Assembly (NCBI RefSeq): GCF_000508165.1
Contig: NZ_AYOZ01000012.1
Location: 248,001-312,000, forward strand
Origin: Marinomonas profundimaris
Lineage (GTDB): Bacteria; Pseudomonadota; Gammaproteobacteria; Pseudomonadales; Marinomonadaceae
DNA length: 64,000 nucleotides
Reading direction: 5' to 3'
Each line of letters opens with the position of its first letter. The stretch's first letter is position 1. The translations under genes and the position numbers were made by a program. Below, in pieces: positions 8,883 through 18,036 of the stretch. Under the pieces are notes generated by a model. That model was given only the letters and a program-made list of their open reading frames with translations. It did no database searches and had not been told where the DNA came from.

Positions 8883-10058
8883 ATGTCTTTCAACATAGCA
8901 AAGCACACTCTTTTCAGCAGTATTATTGCCGCGTCCTCCATTTCAACTTTGGCCTTGGCCCAGCAACAAGAAGGCTTCACACTGACGCCAAGCATTGGCT
9001 ACTACAACATGGACGATGATCGAGACATCAAAGACGACAAAGCCTATTCATTGGGCCTTGGTTACCAGTTTAATAATCCTTGGGCGGTGGAATTCGTTTA
9101 CCTAAACGCCGACACAGAACGTTCCAGCAGCGGCAGTAATGTCGATGTAGACCAATATCGATTAGACGGCTTGTACCATTTACCCACCATTCGTTCGGCC
9201 AATCTCACGCCGTATTTGGCCGCGGGCGTTGGTACCACGGATTTTGGCAACTCATCGAGTCACAACAACATACAATTAAACGCCGGTGGTGGTTTGAAAT
9301 ACGCGGTGAATGACACGGTTTCCCTTCGTGCCGATTTCCGTTTGGTGGATGACGTGGAAGATCATAACCTTGATAACATCACCTCGCTGGGCGTTCAAAT
9401 GACCTTTGGTCGACCTGCCGCGAGAACGGCTTCCGACGACAGCGGTTACACGCCGGTTGAAGCCACAACGTACACACAAATTGAGCCCGAGCCGGTTCCA
9501 GCCGCCGAGCCTCAGCAGGCCATTGAACCCGACACTAGTGAATATGAATCCATCGACTCTGAAACCATAGACGCCGAAAACATGGACGCAGAAACCGCCC
9601 CTGCGGAAAATGCAATCCAAGAAGAAAGCCGTCAAGAAAGCACCATGATGGAAACAGACATGGCAAAGAGCGACGCGCCTAACCTCGCAGAACAAGCTGT
9701 CGTTGTGGCACCCGCGGTGACATTGAACATACTATTTGGTAACAACAAAACAGAGGTGGAGCAGAAGTATTATCCAGAAATAGAGAAGCTGGCTGTTTTC
9801 CTCAAAGAAAATCCAACCAGCACCGTGGTTATCGAAGGTCACACAGATGACCGCGGGGCGGCAAGTTACAATCAGACCGTATCGGAAAAACGTGCACAGT
9901 CTATTGCAGATGTACTAACTGGTATTTTTGACGTGCCCGAAAATCGCGTCAACGCTGTTGGCTACGGTGAAGCACAACCCTTGTTCGACAATGACACAGC
10001 GGCACATCGCGACGCCAACCGTCGTGTGGTGGCCGTTATTTCTTCAAACGAAGCGTAA
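8883..10058 (+). CDS. OmpA-family outer membrane protein, acidic linker
   Basis: A 391-residue outer membrane protein: signal peptide (about 1-27, ending ALA), an eight-stranded OmpA-type barrel (about 28-180, with PSIGYYNMD, AVEFVYLNAD, YLAAGVGTTDFG and SLRADFRLVDD strands), a long acidic Glu/Asp/Pro/Ala linker (about 195-275), and an OmpA C-terminal peptidoglycan-binding domain (VVIEGHTDDRGAASYNQ, then VGYGEAQP and ANRRVVAVI). It ties the outer membrane to the cell wall. Start behind AGGAGATAAAAC. It is the first of three adjacent paralogues with nearly identical barrels but different linkers; each has its own terminator, so they are separate units. Confidence 0.92.
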   Translation: MSFNIAKHTLFSSIIAASSISTLALAQQQEGFTLTPSIGYYNMDDDRDIKDDKAYSLGLGYQFNNPWAVEFVYLNADTERSSSGSNVDVDQYRLDGLYHLPTIRSANLTPYLAAGVGTTDFGNSSSHNNIQLNAGGGLKYAVNDTVSLRADFRLVDDVEDHNLDNITSLGVQMTFGRPAARTASDDSGYTPVEATTYTQIEPEPVPAAEPQQAIEPDTSEYESIDSETIDAENMDAETAPAENAIQEESRQESTMMETDMAKSDAPNLAEQAVVVAPAVTLNILFGNNKTEVEQKYYPEIEKLAVFLKENPTSTVVIEGHTDDRGAASYNQTVSEKRAQSIADVLTGIFDVPENRVNAVGYGEAQPLFDNDTAAHRDANRRVVAVISSNEA

Positions 10059-10074
10059 ACGCTCAATACACAAA

Positions 10075-10107
10075 AAATGCTCAGGATCTGGGTTTCCTGA
10101 GCATTTT
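10075..10107 (+). terminator. Rho-independent terminator
   Basis: 12-bp stem AAATGCTCAGGA / TCCTGAGCATTT with an 8-base loop and flanking A and T tracts, 16 bases after the first OmpA paralogue. Confidence 0.9.
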
Positions 10108-10327
10108 CTGTTGTTATTTTCGCCCCGTCTCCCAAAAAAATTGCTACGCTTCGTTACCTAAATCCCCCTTACGTAACTATTTTGTAACGTTTTTCTATAT
10201 ATGTTTTGAATTGTATCCCTTCCTTGTTTTCCCCTTTCATTACGCCATAATGCCGCGCTTTCTAGTCTGCCTGAATGTATTAACTGTATTGAGGTAGAAA
10301 TGCCTAAAACTTAACAGAGAATTACCC

Positions 10328-11614
10328 ATGTCTTTTTTATTGAATAAACGTGCTCTTCTTACCGGCCTTATTGCGGCGTCTTCTGTCGCACAAGCAACAC
10401 CAGAAGAAGGTTTTACCATTGCACCGAGCATCGGTTACTACAACATGGATAACCACCGTGGTGTCGATAATTCTACGGCCCTATCACTTGGCTTAGGTTA
10501 TCAGTTTGGCAACCCATGGGCAGTTGAGTTTGTTTACCTAAATGCAGACAGCGAAGCGTCTGTTGGCGGCAGCGATATTGGCGTTGATCAGTACCGTTTA
10601 GACGCTTTGTACCATTTAGCAGAGCAAGGTAACTGGATGCCGTACTTGGCGGCCGGTGTTGGCACAACGGACATGAGCCCAGGCGACAATAATGCACTAA
10701 TCAACGCGGGTGGCGGTGTGAAATACGCATTAAACCAAGATTTGTCTCTTCGCGCTGACTTCCGTTTAATCAACGACACAGAAGATCACGAACTAGACAA
10801 CCTAACCATGGTTGGCCTTCACTATGTCTTTGGTGCGAAGTCTGCAGAAGCTAAAGCAGAACCTGTTAAAGCCATGGCTCAGCCTGCAAAAGCGGCGGAT
10901 GCCGACAACGACGGTGTTATTGATGCCAACGACCAATGTCTAAGCACGCCTGCTGGCGTTGCCGTTGATACAAAAGGTTGTGCATTGGATTCTGATAAAG
11001 ACGGCGTTGCCGATTACAAAGACCAGTGTTTGAGCACACCAACGGGCGTTTCTGTTAACGCAAAAGGCTGTGCATTAGATTCTGACGAAGATGGCGTTGC
11101 CGACTACAAAGACCAGTGTTTGAACACCCAATCAGGCGTTTCTGTAGATGCTAAAGGTTGTGCGTTAGATTCTGATAAAGACGGCGTAGCCGATCACCTT
11201 GATGCTTGTGCAAATTCAGCGGCTGGTTCAAAAGTAGACGCGAAAGGCTGTTACGTAACGCTAACTGAAGCGAAATCTATTCGTTTAGACGTTCAATTCG
11301 CAAGCAACTCTGCTGTGGTTAACGCGAAGTACTTTCCTCAAATCAAAAAAGTCGCGGCGTTCCTAAAAGAATACCCGAAAGCAAGCGTTGTGATTGAAGG
11401 CCACACAGACGACAGCGGTTCTGCTGCGTACAACCAGTCTTTGTCTGAAAAACGTGCGAAAGCCATCGCGACTGTTTTGACAAAAGAACTTGGCGTTGCG
11501 GCTAACCGTGTTTCTGCCATTGGCTACGGCGAAGAAAAACCTGTTGTTAGCAATGACACCGCCGCAAACCGTGAAACAAACCGCCGTGTTGTTGCGGTTA
11601 TTTCTTCAAAGTAA
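10328..11614 (+). CDS. OmpA-family protein with thrombospondin type 3 repeats
   Basis: A 428-residue paralogue of the preceding gene: signal peptide (about 1-20, ending AQA), barrel (about 21-170), then four perfect-length 30-residue calcium-binding thrombospondin type 3 repeats from residue 191 (pattern DSDKDGVADYKDQC with a second Cys in AKGC), and an OmpA C-terminal peptidoglycan-binding domain (VVIEGHTDDSGSAAYNQ). This is the OprF-like domain order. The paired cysteines of each repeat probably form disulfides and the Asp-rich loops bind calcium. Translation starts after AGAGAATTACCC. A terminator follows, so it is monocistronic. It is the best candidate of the three for the main structural porin-like OmpA/OprF. 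Confidence 0.93.
   Translation: MSFLLNKRALLTGLIAASSVAQATPEEGFTIAPSIGYYNMDNHRGVDNSTALSLGLGYQFGNPWAVEFVYLNADSEASVGGSDIGVDQYRLDALYHLAEQGNWMPYLAAGVGTTDMSPGDNNALINAGGGVKYALNQDLSLRADFRLINDTEDHELDNLTMVGLHYVFGAKSAEAKAEPVKAMAQPAKAADADNDGVIDANDQCLSTPAGVAVDTKGCALDSDKDGVADYKDQCLSTPTGVSVNAKGCALDSDEDGVADYKDQCLNTQSGVSVDAKGCALDSDKDGVADHLDACANSAAGSKVDAKGCYVTLTEAKSIRLDVQFASNSAVVNAKYFPQIKKVAAFLKEYPKASVVIEGHTDDSGSAAYNQSLSEKRAKAIATVLTKELGVAANRVSAIGYGEEKPVVSNDTAANRETNRRVVAVISSK
10898..11257 (+). repeat. Four 90-bp tandem repeats coding for TSP3 calcium loops
   Basis: Four in-frame 90-base units (starting at 10898, 10988, 11078 and 11168) each encode a 30-residue Asp-rich repeat with two Cys. Units 2 and 3 are the most alike at the DNA level, which suggests duplication within the gene; unit 4 is the most diverged. 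Confidence 0.9.
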
Positions 11615-12013
11615 TACACGGATAAAAACCTGACCGGAAGATCTTATCGCCACGCGATCAGAAACGTTCAAATTAGGTTTCTAAAATCCAAAATGCCCGA
11701 TGCAAACATCGGGCATTTTTTTTGCTTATTTGCCACTTTATGAACGCTCAATGCTTACTTTCATCACAATCAAATTTCATCATTTCGGAGTGAAAATTTA
11801 CTGTAATAAGAACCCCATTTCCTACACGTTTTTGTGTTTTTCGCCCTCCATAAACCTCTTGAAATCGACGCTTTAGTAAAGCTTTCGTCATGATCACGCA
11901 GCGCCCGTTCACGCCCTATTTCTTACGCTTTTTAGAGGGGCTTTTCATGAATTTCATTTGGCGTAATCTAGCCAACGAACAACACAACCTTGTGTTCATT
12001 AGGAGAAATTTAT
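11615..12013 (+). other. 399-base gap between OmpA paralogues two and three
   Basis: Apart from the terminator at 11691-11723 I see no gene here. A short inverted pair AACACAA / TTGTGTT (11981-11987 and 11990-11996) lies just before the ribosome site of the third paralogue and might affect its translation; the two-base loop makes this weak. The promoter of the third paralogue must lie here but no confident -35/-10 pair was found. Confidence 0.4.
11691..11723 (+). terminator. Rho-independent terminator
   Basis: 12-bp perfect stem AAATGCCCGATG / CATCGGGCATTT with a CAAA loop and a run of T, 76 bases after the stop of the second OmpA paralogue. Confidence 0.92.
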
Positions 12014-12559
12014 ATGTCTACATCTTTTAAAAAACGTACTCTTTTTAGCGGTGTCTTGATTGCTTCCTCTCTGGCAACGATGGCGTATGCCGACACACCA
12101 AAACAAGGCTTCACGGTTACGCCAAGCATCGGCTACTACAACACAGACGGTGATCGACAAGCCGGAAATGACACATCCTATTCCATTGGTGTCGGCTACC
12201 AGACCAACAGCCCGCTGGCCGTTGAAGCCGTCTACCTTCACTCCGATGCCAATAAAAATGGTCGAGACAATGACCTAGACCAATACCGCGTCGATGGTTT
12301 ATACAGCCTGCCAGAATTCACCACGGTAAACTTAACGCCCTATCTTGCCGCTGGTGTCGGTATGGAGGACGTTGACGGCGATTCAAACAATTTCCTCGTG
12401 AATGCTGGCGGTGGCGTGAAATACGCGCTGAACAAAGACGTCAGTTTGCGTGCTGACTTCCGTTTAGTGAAAGACGTGGAAGACAATTATTTGGATAACG
12501 TGACATCGGTTGGCGTGCAATACACCTTTGGCGAGCCAAACCAGCAAGCATCGAACTAA
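12014..12559 (+). CDS. OmpA-like barrel protein lacking the peptidoglycan domain
   Basis: A 181-residue outer membrane protein made only of a signal peptide (about 1-27, ending AYA) and the eight-stranded barrel (PSIGYYNTDGDR, AVEAVYLHSD, YLAAGVGMEDVDG, SLRADFRLVKDVED). It ends right after the last strand (YTFGEPNQQASN), where its two upstream paralogues continue into a linker and an OmpA C-terminal domain. The stop is followed by a clean terminator, and no remnant of the C-domain is seen downstream, so it looks like a functional short form rather than a fresh frameshift. Start chosen at ATG 12014 behind AGGAGAAATTTAT; an earlier in-frame start would add eight residues before the signal peptide. 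Confidence 0.9.
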   Translation: MSTSFKKRTLFSGVLIASSLATMAYADTPKQGFTVTPSIGYYNTDGDRQAGNDTSYSIGVGYQTNSPLAVEAVYLHSDANKNGRDNDLDQYRVDGLYSLPEFTTVNLTPYLAAGVGMEDVDGDSNNFLVNAGGGVKYALNKDVSLRADFRLVKDVEDNYLDNVTSVGVQYTFGEPNQQASN

Positions 12560-12600
12560 TCGATCCTGTGATCACGTTATAAACAACGTTTAACCTACAA

Positions 12601-12632
12601 AAAATGCCCAATGTTTCCATTGGGCATTTTTG
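12601..12632 (+). terminator. Bidirectional terminator between convergent genes
   Basis: 13-bp perfect stem AAAATGCCCAATG / CATTGGGCATTTT with loop TTTC. It has T on the right and A on the left, so it can serve both the OmpA-like gene and the convergent flavoprotein gene ending at 12659. Confidence 0.92.
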
Positions 12633-12658
12633 TATAAACGCTGTATCAAATGAACCGC

Positions 12659-13891
12659 TTATTGGTTTTCGCGGTCCGCTAAGAAAGCGCACACGCCCTT
12701 CGCGGCCACGTGACCAGTGGCAAAACACGCCGTGAGCAAATAGCCTCCTGTTGGGGCTTCCCAATCCAGCATTTCACCGGCGCAAAATACACCCGGAATC
12801 GCGTTTAGCATTAAGGTTGAATCGACACTACTTTCGGTCACGCCACCGGCGCTCGAAATCGCCTCTTCAATCGCTTTGGTTTTATAAAAGCGAACAGGCA
12901 CCGCTTTCAAACAACGCGCTAAGGTTTCTGGGGTTTGAAACGCCTCTTTTGGAAAAGACTCATGCAGCAAGGCCGCTTTGACACCACTGATGCCCAGCGT
13001 GCGTTTTAGGTATTTCGCAAAGGATTCTTTGGGTTTGGTGTTGCTCAATTTTTTCGCCACTTGCGCTTCACTGTGCAGAGGCAATAGGTCGATGACTAAA
13101 GAAGACTCACCCGAGGCATTAATGCCATCTCGCAAGTATTTGGAAAACGCATAAATCAAACTGCCTTCCATGCCGTCTTTGGTGACAATGCATTCGCCTT
13201 TTTTCGTGACGTTTGTGCCGTCGTCAAAGATGAATGTGAAGGACACGTTTTTCAGTGGACTACCAGCAAATTTAGCTTGTAAATGTTCGCTCCATTCACT
13301 GTAAAAGCCGCAGTTTGCGCTTTGCAGCGGCGCAACGGTGACGCCGTTGTCCTGCAACGTTGATTGCCACGCACCGTCAGACCCCAGTTTCGGCCAGCTC
13401 GCACCGCCCATTGCCAATACTACCGCATCGGCCTGAACCTCGACGGTCTCGCCATTATGATCAAACGTCAGATGATTCTTTTTCATTGACGTCATTTTGT
13501 GGCGCATGTGGAATTCCACACCCGATTCACGTAATCGCTTCAACCAATGGCGTAACAACGGCGCGGCTTTCATGTCTTTCGGAAACACTCGACCCGACGT
13601 CCCAACGAAGGTTTCTACGCCCAAGCCATGAATCCAATCTTGTAATGCATCGGCGTCAAACTGACGAATCGACGCATCCAGCCAATCGGCTTTGTCGTAA
13701 TAACGCTGAATAAACTCAGGATACGCTTCGGAATGGGTGATGTTCATACCGCCCACACCCGCTAATAAAAACTTACGGCATGCACTGGGTTTGGCATCGT
13801 AAACATGAACCCGATGACCCGCGGCACAAATACCTTCTGCCGCCATCAAGCCCGCTGGGCCAGCACCGACAACAATGACTGTTTTTTGCAT
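12659..13891 (-). CDS. HI0933/BaiN-family flavoprotein (TIGR03862-like)
   Basis: A flavoprotein of about 410 residues of the HI0933 family: dinucleotide-binding VVGAGPAGLMAAEG at the N-terminus, the family's KFLLAGVGGMNITHSE motif near residue 50, VVLAMGGASWPKLGSDG in the middle, and the C-terminal FCAGEMLDWEAPTGGYLLTACFATG FAD-contact region. Reaction unknown; related BaiN proteins are proposed reductases. I start it at MQKTVIVVG (13891); the frame extends ten residues further to 13921, and neither start has a strong ribosome site. Monocistronic, probably followed by the shared terminator. Confidence 0.88.
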   Translation of the reverse strand: MQKTVIVVGAGPAGLMAAEGICAAGHRVHVYDAKPSACRKFLLAGVGGMNITHSEAYPEFIQRYYDKADWLDASIRQFDADALQDWIHGLGVETFVGTSGRVFPKDMKAAPLLRHWLKRLRESGVEFHMRHKMTSMKKNHLTFDHNGETVEVQADAVVLAMGGASWPKLGSDGAWQSTLQDNGVTVAPLQSANCGFYSEWSEHLQAKFAGSPLKNVSFTFIFDDGTNVTKKGECIVTKDGMEGSLIYAFSKYLRDGINASGESSLVIDLLPLHSEAQVAKKLSNTKPKESFAKYLKRTLGISGVKAALLHESFPKEAFQTPETLARCLKAVPVRFYKTKAIEEAISSAGGVTESSVDSTLMLNAIPGVFCAGEMLDWEAPTGGYLLTACFATGHVAAKGVCAFLADRENQ

Positions 13892-13955
13892 TTGCACCAC
13901 GTCTTGCATACGAATCAACACTATCTAACTAAAAGAAGTGCATGATAAAGAAAAC

Positions 13956-13985
13956 TGCTCCGGCCACCAATGGTTCGGAGCAAAA
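13956..13985 (-). terminator. Possible terminator after the DUF502 gene
   Basis: Stem GCTCCG / CGGAGC (13958-13963 and 13977-13982) with a 13-base loop; on the minus strand it is followed by AGTTTTCTTT. The stem is short, so only moderate support. Confidence 0.45.
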
Positions 13986-14001
13986 TAGTCACGGCTTTCG
14001 C

Positions 14002-14583
14002 CTAGCTTTTCGGTTTGCTTTGCACGCCTGCGGTGAGCGTCAGTCGCATGGCTTCTTCAACACCGATGTCTAATGTCGTTAAACGGTCGCGTGAAATATA
14101 CAAAGTGATGCCGCCAATTTGATAGCTCAGCGGAACATACACGCCCACTAAGTCTTGATCACCAAACAGTTGTTTTCCTGTTTGCTCGCCGGTCACAAAG
14201 CCGATCACCTTGGCGCCATTCCATTCCAGTGACACCACGCTTTTCATTTCTTTTTTTTCCGCGAGGTTGAACACCATCATCATGTCTGTGATCGCACCGT
14301 AAATGGACTTCACCAAAGGAATGCGTTCAAAAATGTTATGGCTGATTTTCACCAAATAACGCACACCATAAAGATTGACCAAGAAACCAATCAGCACCAA
14401 CATACCTAAACTGGCAATCAAGCCTAATCCAGGGAAATACAACACATCAGGAATCAAAAACAACAACAGCGGCTGAGCCAAGGCTTCACCCGTTGCCAAC
14501 AACCAATAAATCAAATACACCGTCAAACCAATCGGTAAAACGGCAACCAAACCTTTCAACAATAACGGAAGTAATTTGTTCAT
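14002..14583 (-). CDS. DUF502 inner membrane protein
   Basis: A 193-residue DUF502 protein with two transmembrane helices at residues about 10-31 and 48-70 (VLYFPGLGLIASLGMLVLIGF in between), then the conserved ERIPLVKSIYGAITDMM motif and a soluble C-terminal half. The family is widespread in proteobacteria and plants (COV-like proteins) but its function is unknown. The gene is divergent from a LysR gene; a promoter must lie in the short gap but I cannot define it. Confidence 0.9.
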   Translation of the reverse strand: MNKLLPLLLKGLVAVLPIGLTVYLIYWLLATGEALAQPLLLFLIPDVLYFPGLGLIASLGMLVLIGFLVNLYGVRYLVKISHNIFERIPLVKSIYGAITDMMMVFNLAEKKEMKSVVSLEWNGAKVIGFVTGEQTGKQLFGDQDLVGVYVPLSYQIGGITLYISRDRLTTLDIGVEEAMRLTLTAGVQSKPKS

Positions 14584-14739
14584 TTTTTGAAGGACCCTAT
14601 AAATTTACACACAGCATAACGCAAGCTCTGTGCCACTCCTATGACTCTTACAACACTTAACGAAAAGATTGCCGAAACGGCATCGGCCTTATACTCTTTT
14701 GCGTACTATCGACTTACGGCTTTCATTTGGGATAACGAT

Positions 14740-15663
14740 GTGAATTATAAACGCCTAGAAACTTTTGTCTGGGTTGCTTCATTGGGCAACTTTCGCAAAG
14801 CGGCAGAACGACTGCACACTACGCAACCGGCTATTTCGGCGCGCATTGCCGGATTAGAAGCTGAACTGGGCGTTAAATTATTCGAACGAGAAGGCGGTTC
14901 CAGCCCTATAATGCTCACCTCGAAAGGCAAAGAGCTGCTGCCTTACGTGGAAAAAATTCTTTATCAAACGGAACAACTGCGCAAACGCGCGGGCATTTCC
15001 GCGGCGTATTCTGGCGTGCTTCGCTTGGGCGTATCAGAAACCATCGTCAATACTTGGTTGCCCGATTTTCTCTCACGATTGCACCAAGACATGCCAAATT
15101 TGGACGTAGAAATGACGGTCGATGTGACCGTAAACCTCACCACCAGCATCAAAGATCGCACCTTGGATTTGGGTTTATTAATGGGGCCCATTTCGGAACC
15201 CAACATCATCAACCGAGATCTCTGTACTTTCTCGCTGTCGTGGGTAGCAAGCCCAAAATTGGATTTACCCGATCGACTGCTGTATCTGGAAGAATTAACC
15301 CAATGGCCAATCATCACTTACGCGCGCGCCACCAAACCCTACATTGAAATCAACCAGAAATTTCGTGAATTGGAAGGATCGCCCGCGCACTTTTTTGCGT
15401 CTACGTCACTCGCGGCGTGTCGCAGTTTGGCGATTAACGAAGTGGGCATTGCGACCTTGCCGAACATCATGATCGCCAAGGAATTAGAAGAAGGCAGTTT
15501 GAAGAAAATTCGTGCCGTGTGGACGCCAAGCAACCTCACCTTCACCGCGTCGTATTCTGACGAACCGTTTAATCCGATTGCGGAAATCGCCACAGAAATC
15601 GCGGTTAAGGTGGCTCAAGAATACAGTCAAAAACAAAATACAAACGCGCAACCGTCTGCGTAA
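14740..15663 (+). CDS. LysR-family transcriptional regulator
   Basis: A LysR regulator: from GTG 14740 it is 307 residues, beginning VNYKRLETFVWVASLGNFRKAAERLHTTQPAISARIAGLE, the normal family start. An in-frame ATG at 14641 would add 33 residues with no family counterpart, so I prefer the GTG. The helix-turn-helix is followed by an effector domain with IKDRTLDLGLLMGP. It points toward the amidase (convergent) and lies 1.5 kb from the 5-oxoproline operon; control of either is possible but not shown. Confidence 0.88.
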   Translation: MNYKRLETFVWVASLGNFRKAAERLHTTQPAISARIAGLEAELGVKLFEREGGSSPIMLTSKGKELLPYVEKILYQTEQLRKRAGISAAYSGVLRLGVSETIVNTWLPDFLSRLHQDMPNLDVEMTVDVTVNLTTSIKDRTLDLGLLMGPISEPNIINRDLCTFSLSWVASPKLDLPDRLLYLEELTQWPIITYARATKPYIEINQKFRELEGSPAHFFASTSLAACRSLAINEVGIATLPNIMIAKELEEGSLKKIRAVWTPSNLTFTASYSDEPFNPIAEIATEIAVKVAQEYSQKQNTNAQPSA

Positions 15664-15682
15664 AACCTCGAAATGACGCCCA

Positions 15683-16945
15683 TTACGCGTTGATAATGGG
15701 CGCTATTGTTTTCGCCAGATCGAGGATCTGCTGATCCAACCCGTTCCCCGCGGTTAGCATGAATCCCATGGCTTCACCTTGATGTTGAAAAGGCAATGAC
15801 ACGCTGCAACCGTTGACGACATTCGCCAAAGACGTATTGCGCAAGCACAATAAATTCAAGCGATCGTAATCGGCATCCAACTCGAGATCAGACAACTTAG
15901 GCGCCACAATCGCCACCGTCGGCAACAAGAAAACCGTATTAGGTTCCTCAGCCGCCATGCGATCAATAAACGCCTGTCGCGCGCCTTGCGTCTGCTGGAA
16001 ATCGTCTTCGGTGATGGTTTTCGCTCGCGCAATACGAGACGCGACTCTGGGGTCAATATTTGCCGTCGCCAAATCATAATGCTTGCTGTAAAAAGCCTGA
16101 CTTTCAAACGCCGAGAACTGCCAAACGGGCAAGGTTTTATAGTCTTCTAGCGCCATAACAACACGCCTTTCAACCGTCATGCCAGCCGTTTCAAGCTGTT
16201 CTATTGCGCTTTCAAAGCCTTCTTCAACCAACGCATCCAACTCATTCATACCAAAATTGCTTGGTATAACAAACCGCAGTGAAGACGCATCCGCATTCAC
16301 TGGTGGCGCTACGCTTTCAGACAGTAGATGCCAAAGTAATTCGCATTCTTCCACCGTTTTTGCCATCGGGCCAATCGAATCCAGTGAGTGCGATAGTGGC
16401 AAACACCCTTCTCTCGATACGGTCTGCGCTGACGGTTTGAACCCCGTTAACCCACAAAACGCCGCCGGAATACGCAACGAGCCTCCGGTGTCGGTGCCCA
16501 GTGTCGCATCGGCCACACCCAACGCCACCGACGCCGCGCCACCACTGGTGGAACCGCCGGTAATTCTGCCAGGCTGAATCGGATTATCAGGCGTGCCGTA
16601 ATGCGGATTCAAGCCCAATCCCGAATACGCCAGTTCCGTCATGTTGGTGTGCCCCAAGAAACTGGCGCCCGCTTTTCTCAATAACGCCACCGCCGCCGCG
16701 TCTTGTTCCGCTGGTTGTGAATCGATAAAAACCGACCCCGCTTGCGTTTTATAACCTACCACTTGGAACAGATCTTTTATCGAAATGATTGCCCCATTCA
16801 ACGACCCTTGTTGTGGTTCTACAAACGTGAAGCGTTCGGTAAACACACGCGGCCCTTTGGCATTCAGCGTATTTAACGCCGCTTGCCATGTCGCGGCTAA
16901 GGCTCGGCCTTGCCACGAAAAATTAGGTTGTTTTGGTTGTGTCAT
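15683..16945 (-). CDS. Amidase signature family enzyme
   Basis: A 420-residue amidase. The Ser-cisSer-Lys catalytic core is visible: Lys in AIISIKDLF, and the signature GGSTSGGAASVALGVADATLGTDTGGSLRIPAAFCG carrying the cis-Ser and the nucleophile. Start chosen at MTQPKQPNF (16945); 21 further residues to 17008 are possible. It would hydrolyse an amide to a carboxylic acid plus ammonia or amine. It is divergent from the D-glutamate/5-oxoproline operon (198-base gap), so it might release glutamate or pyroglutamate from an amide, but this is context only. Confidence 0.88.
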   Translation of the reverse strand: MTQPKQPNFSWQGRALAATWQAALNTLNAKGPRVFTERFTFVEPQQGSLNGAIISIKDLFQVVGYKTQAGSVFIDSQPAEQDAAAVALLRKAGASFLGHTNMTELAYSGLGLNPHYGTPDNPIQPGRITGGSTSGGAASVALGVADATLGTDTGGSLRIPAAFCGLTGFKPSAQTVSREGCLPLSHSLDSIGPMAKTVEECELLWHLLSESVAPPVNADASSLRFVIPSNFGMNELDALVEEGFESAIEQLETAGMTVERRVVMALEDYKTLPVWQFSAFESQAFYSKHYDLATANIDPRVASRIARAKTITEDDFQQTQGARQAFIDRMAAEEPNTVFLLPTVAIVAPKLSDLELDADYDRLNLLCLRNTSLANVVNGCSVSLPFQHQGEAMGFMLTAGNGLDQQILDLAKTIAPIINA

Positions 16946-17143
16946 TGATGCGCTCGTTATTGGCCGTGCTTTGTTCTGAAAATTACCTTTCTTGATCCCT
17001 TGCGTCAAAGGGAGAATAATCTCAATATGGCCACTTAATAAAAATAATTGATCAAATCACCCAAAAAAACACGATTAGACTTTGTACAGTCGCTGGAACT
17101 ACTCTTAAGAAAAGCAAATGTGTCAAGAATAAGGAAAACGTCC

Positions 17144-17944
17144 ATGAAGCAAACGCCGTTACCATTACTGCAACAAACTTCTGAATTGCGCCAAGCCATC
17201 CGCAATAAAACGCACACTGGCGTGACCAGCGGATTAGCACAAGGTGCGATGCAAGGTAATGTGGTTATTTTACCTGCGGATTGGGCCAATGACTTTTTGC
17301 TTTATTGTCAAAAAAACCCGGTTTCTTGCCCCTTGATTGGCGTGTCTGAAGTCGGCGCGTTTGCCATGCCTGAACTGGGCAATGACATCGACATGCGTCA
17401 CGACATTCCTGAATATTATGTTTATCGCAACGGTGAAAAAGTCGAGAGTCGCTCTGACATTGAAGATTTGTGGCAAGACGATATGGTAGCCTTTGTTTTA
17501 GGTTGCTCTTTCTCTTTTGAACACGCCTTGTCGCAAGCGGGATTAACGCCCAGAAACATAGAAGAAGACGTGAATGTCTCTATGTTTGAAACCAACATTG
17601 CCACCGTTCCAGCTGGACGTTTTTTCGGTAATACCGTAGTGACCATGCGTCCTTACATTCCCAAAGACGCCATCCGCGCGATTCAAATCACCACCCGTTT
17701 TCCTAAAGCGCACGGCGCGCCGCTGCACTTTGGCACACCGCAAGACATTGGCATCAAAGATTTAAGCCAGCCAGACTACGGCGAAGCGGTTACCGTTAAA
17801 GACGGTGAAGTGCCTGTTTTTTGGGCCTGCGGCGTCACTCCGCAAGTGGCGATACGCAACGCGAAGCCACCGATTTGCATTACCCATGCACCCGGAAAAA
17901 TGCTGGTCACCGATGTTTTGGACACCGATCTCGCCGTTCTTTAA
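17144..17944 (+). CDS. DUF1445 protein, D-glutamate cyclase family (putative hydro-lyase)
   Basis: A 266-residue stand-alone DUF1445 protein. Recognisable family stretches: [20 protein letters not shown] near the N-terminus, [18 protein letters not shown] in the middle, [14 protein letters not shown], and [16 protein letters not shown] near the C-terminus. Start at ATG 17144 behind AAGGAAAACGTCC. The related domain occurs in vertebrate mitochondrial D-glutamate cyclase, which turns D-glutamate into 5-oxo-D-proline. Being the first gene of an operon with a TRAP transporter and the complete 5-oxoprolinase PxpABC fits that chemistry well. The activity of the bacterial single-domain form is inferred. 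Confidence 0.88.
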   Translation: MKQTPLPLLQQTSELRQAIRNKTHTGVTSGLAQGAMQGNVVILPADWANDFLLYCQKNPVSCPLIGVSEVGAFAMPELGNDIDMRHDIPEYYVYRNGEKVESRSDIEDLWQDDMVAFVLGCSFSFEHALSQAGLTPRNIEEDVNVSMFETNIATVPAGRFFGNTVVTMRPYIPKDAIRAIQITTRFPKAHGAPLHFGTPQDIGIKDLSQPDYGEAVTVKDGEVPVFWACGVTPQVAIRNAKPPICITHAPGKMLVTDVLDTDLAVL

Positions 17945-18036
17945 TGCGTCAAAACGCGCTAAATAATGGCATTCCGCGCAGACGAAAAACTGCGCAGCAC
18001 ATAATAAAAACGATATGTAAAAAAGGAACGAGAACC

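Noticed and set aside
11802-11830. TGTAATAAG resembling the ECF -35 box upstream of the third OmpA gene
   Set aside because: The base following the -35 box differs and no CGTC occurs at the 14-base spacing; the nearest CGTT is shifted by two bases.
14641-14739. ATG start for the LysR gene that would add 33 residues
   Set aside because: The extra residues lie before the normal LysR N-terminus; GTG 14740 gives the usual family start.
15678-15701. GCCCATTA / TAATGGGC inverted repeat between LysR and amidase
   Set aside because: It overlaps the amidase stop and lacks a T-run on either strand, so it was not called as a terminator.
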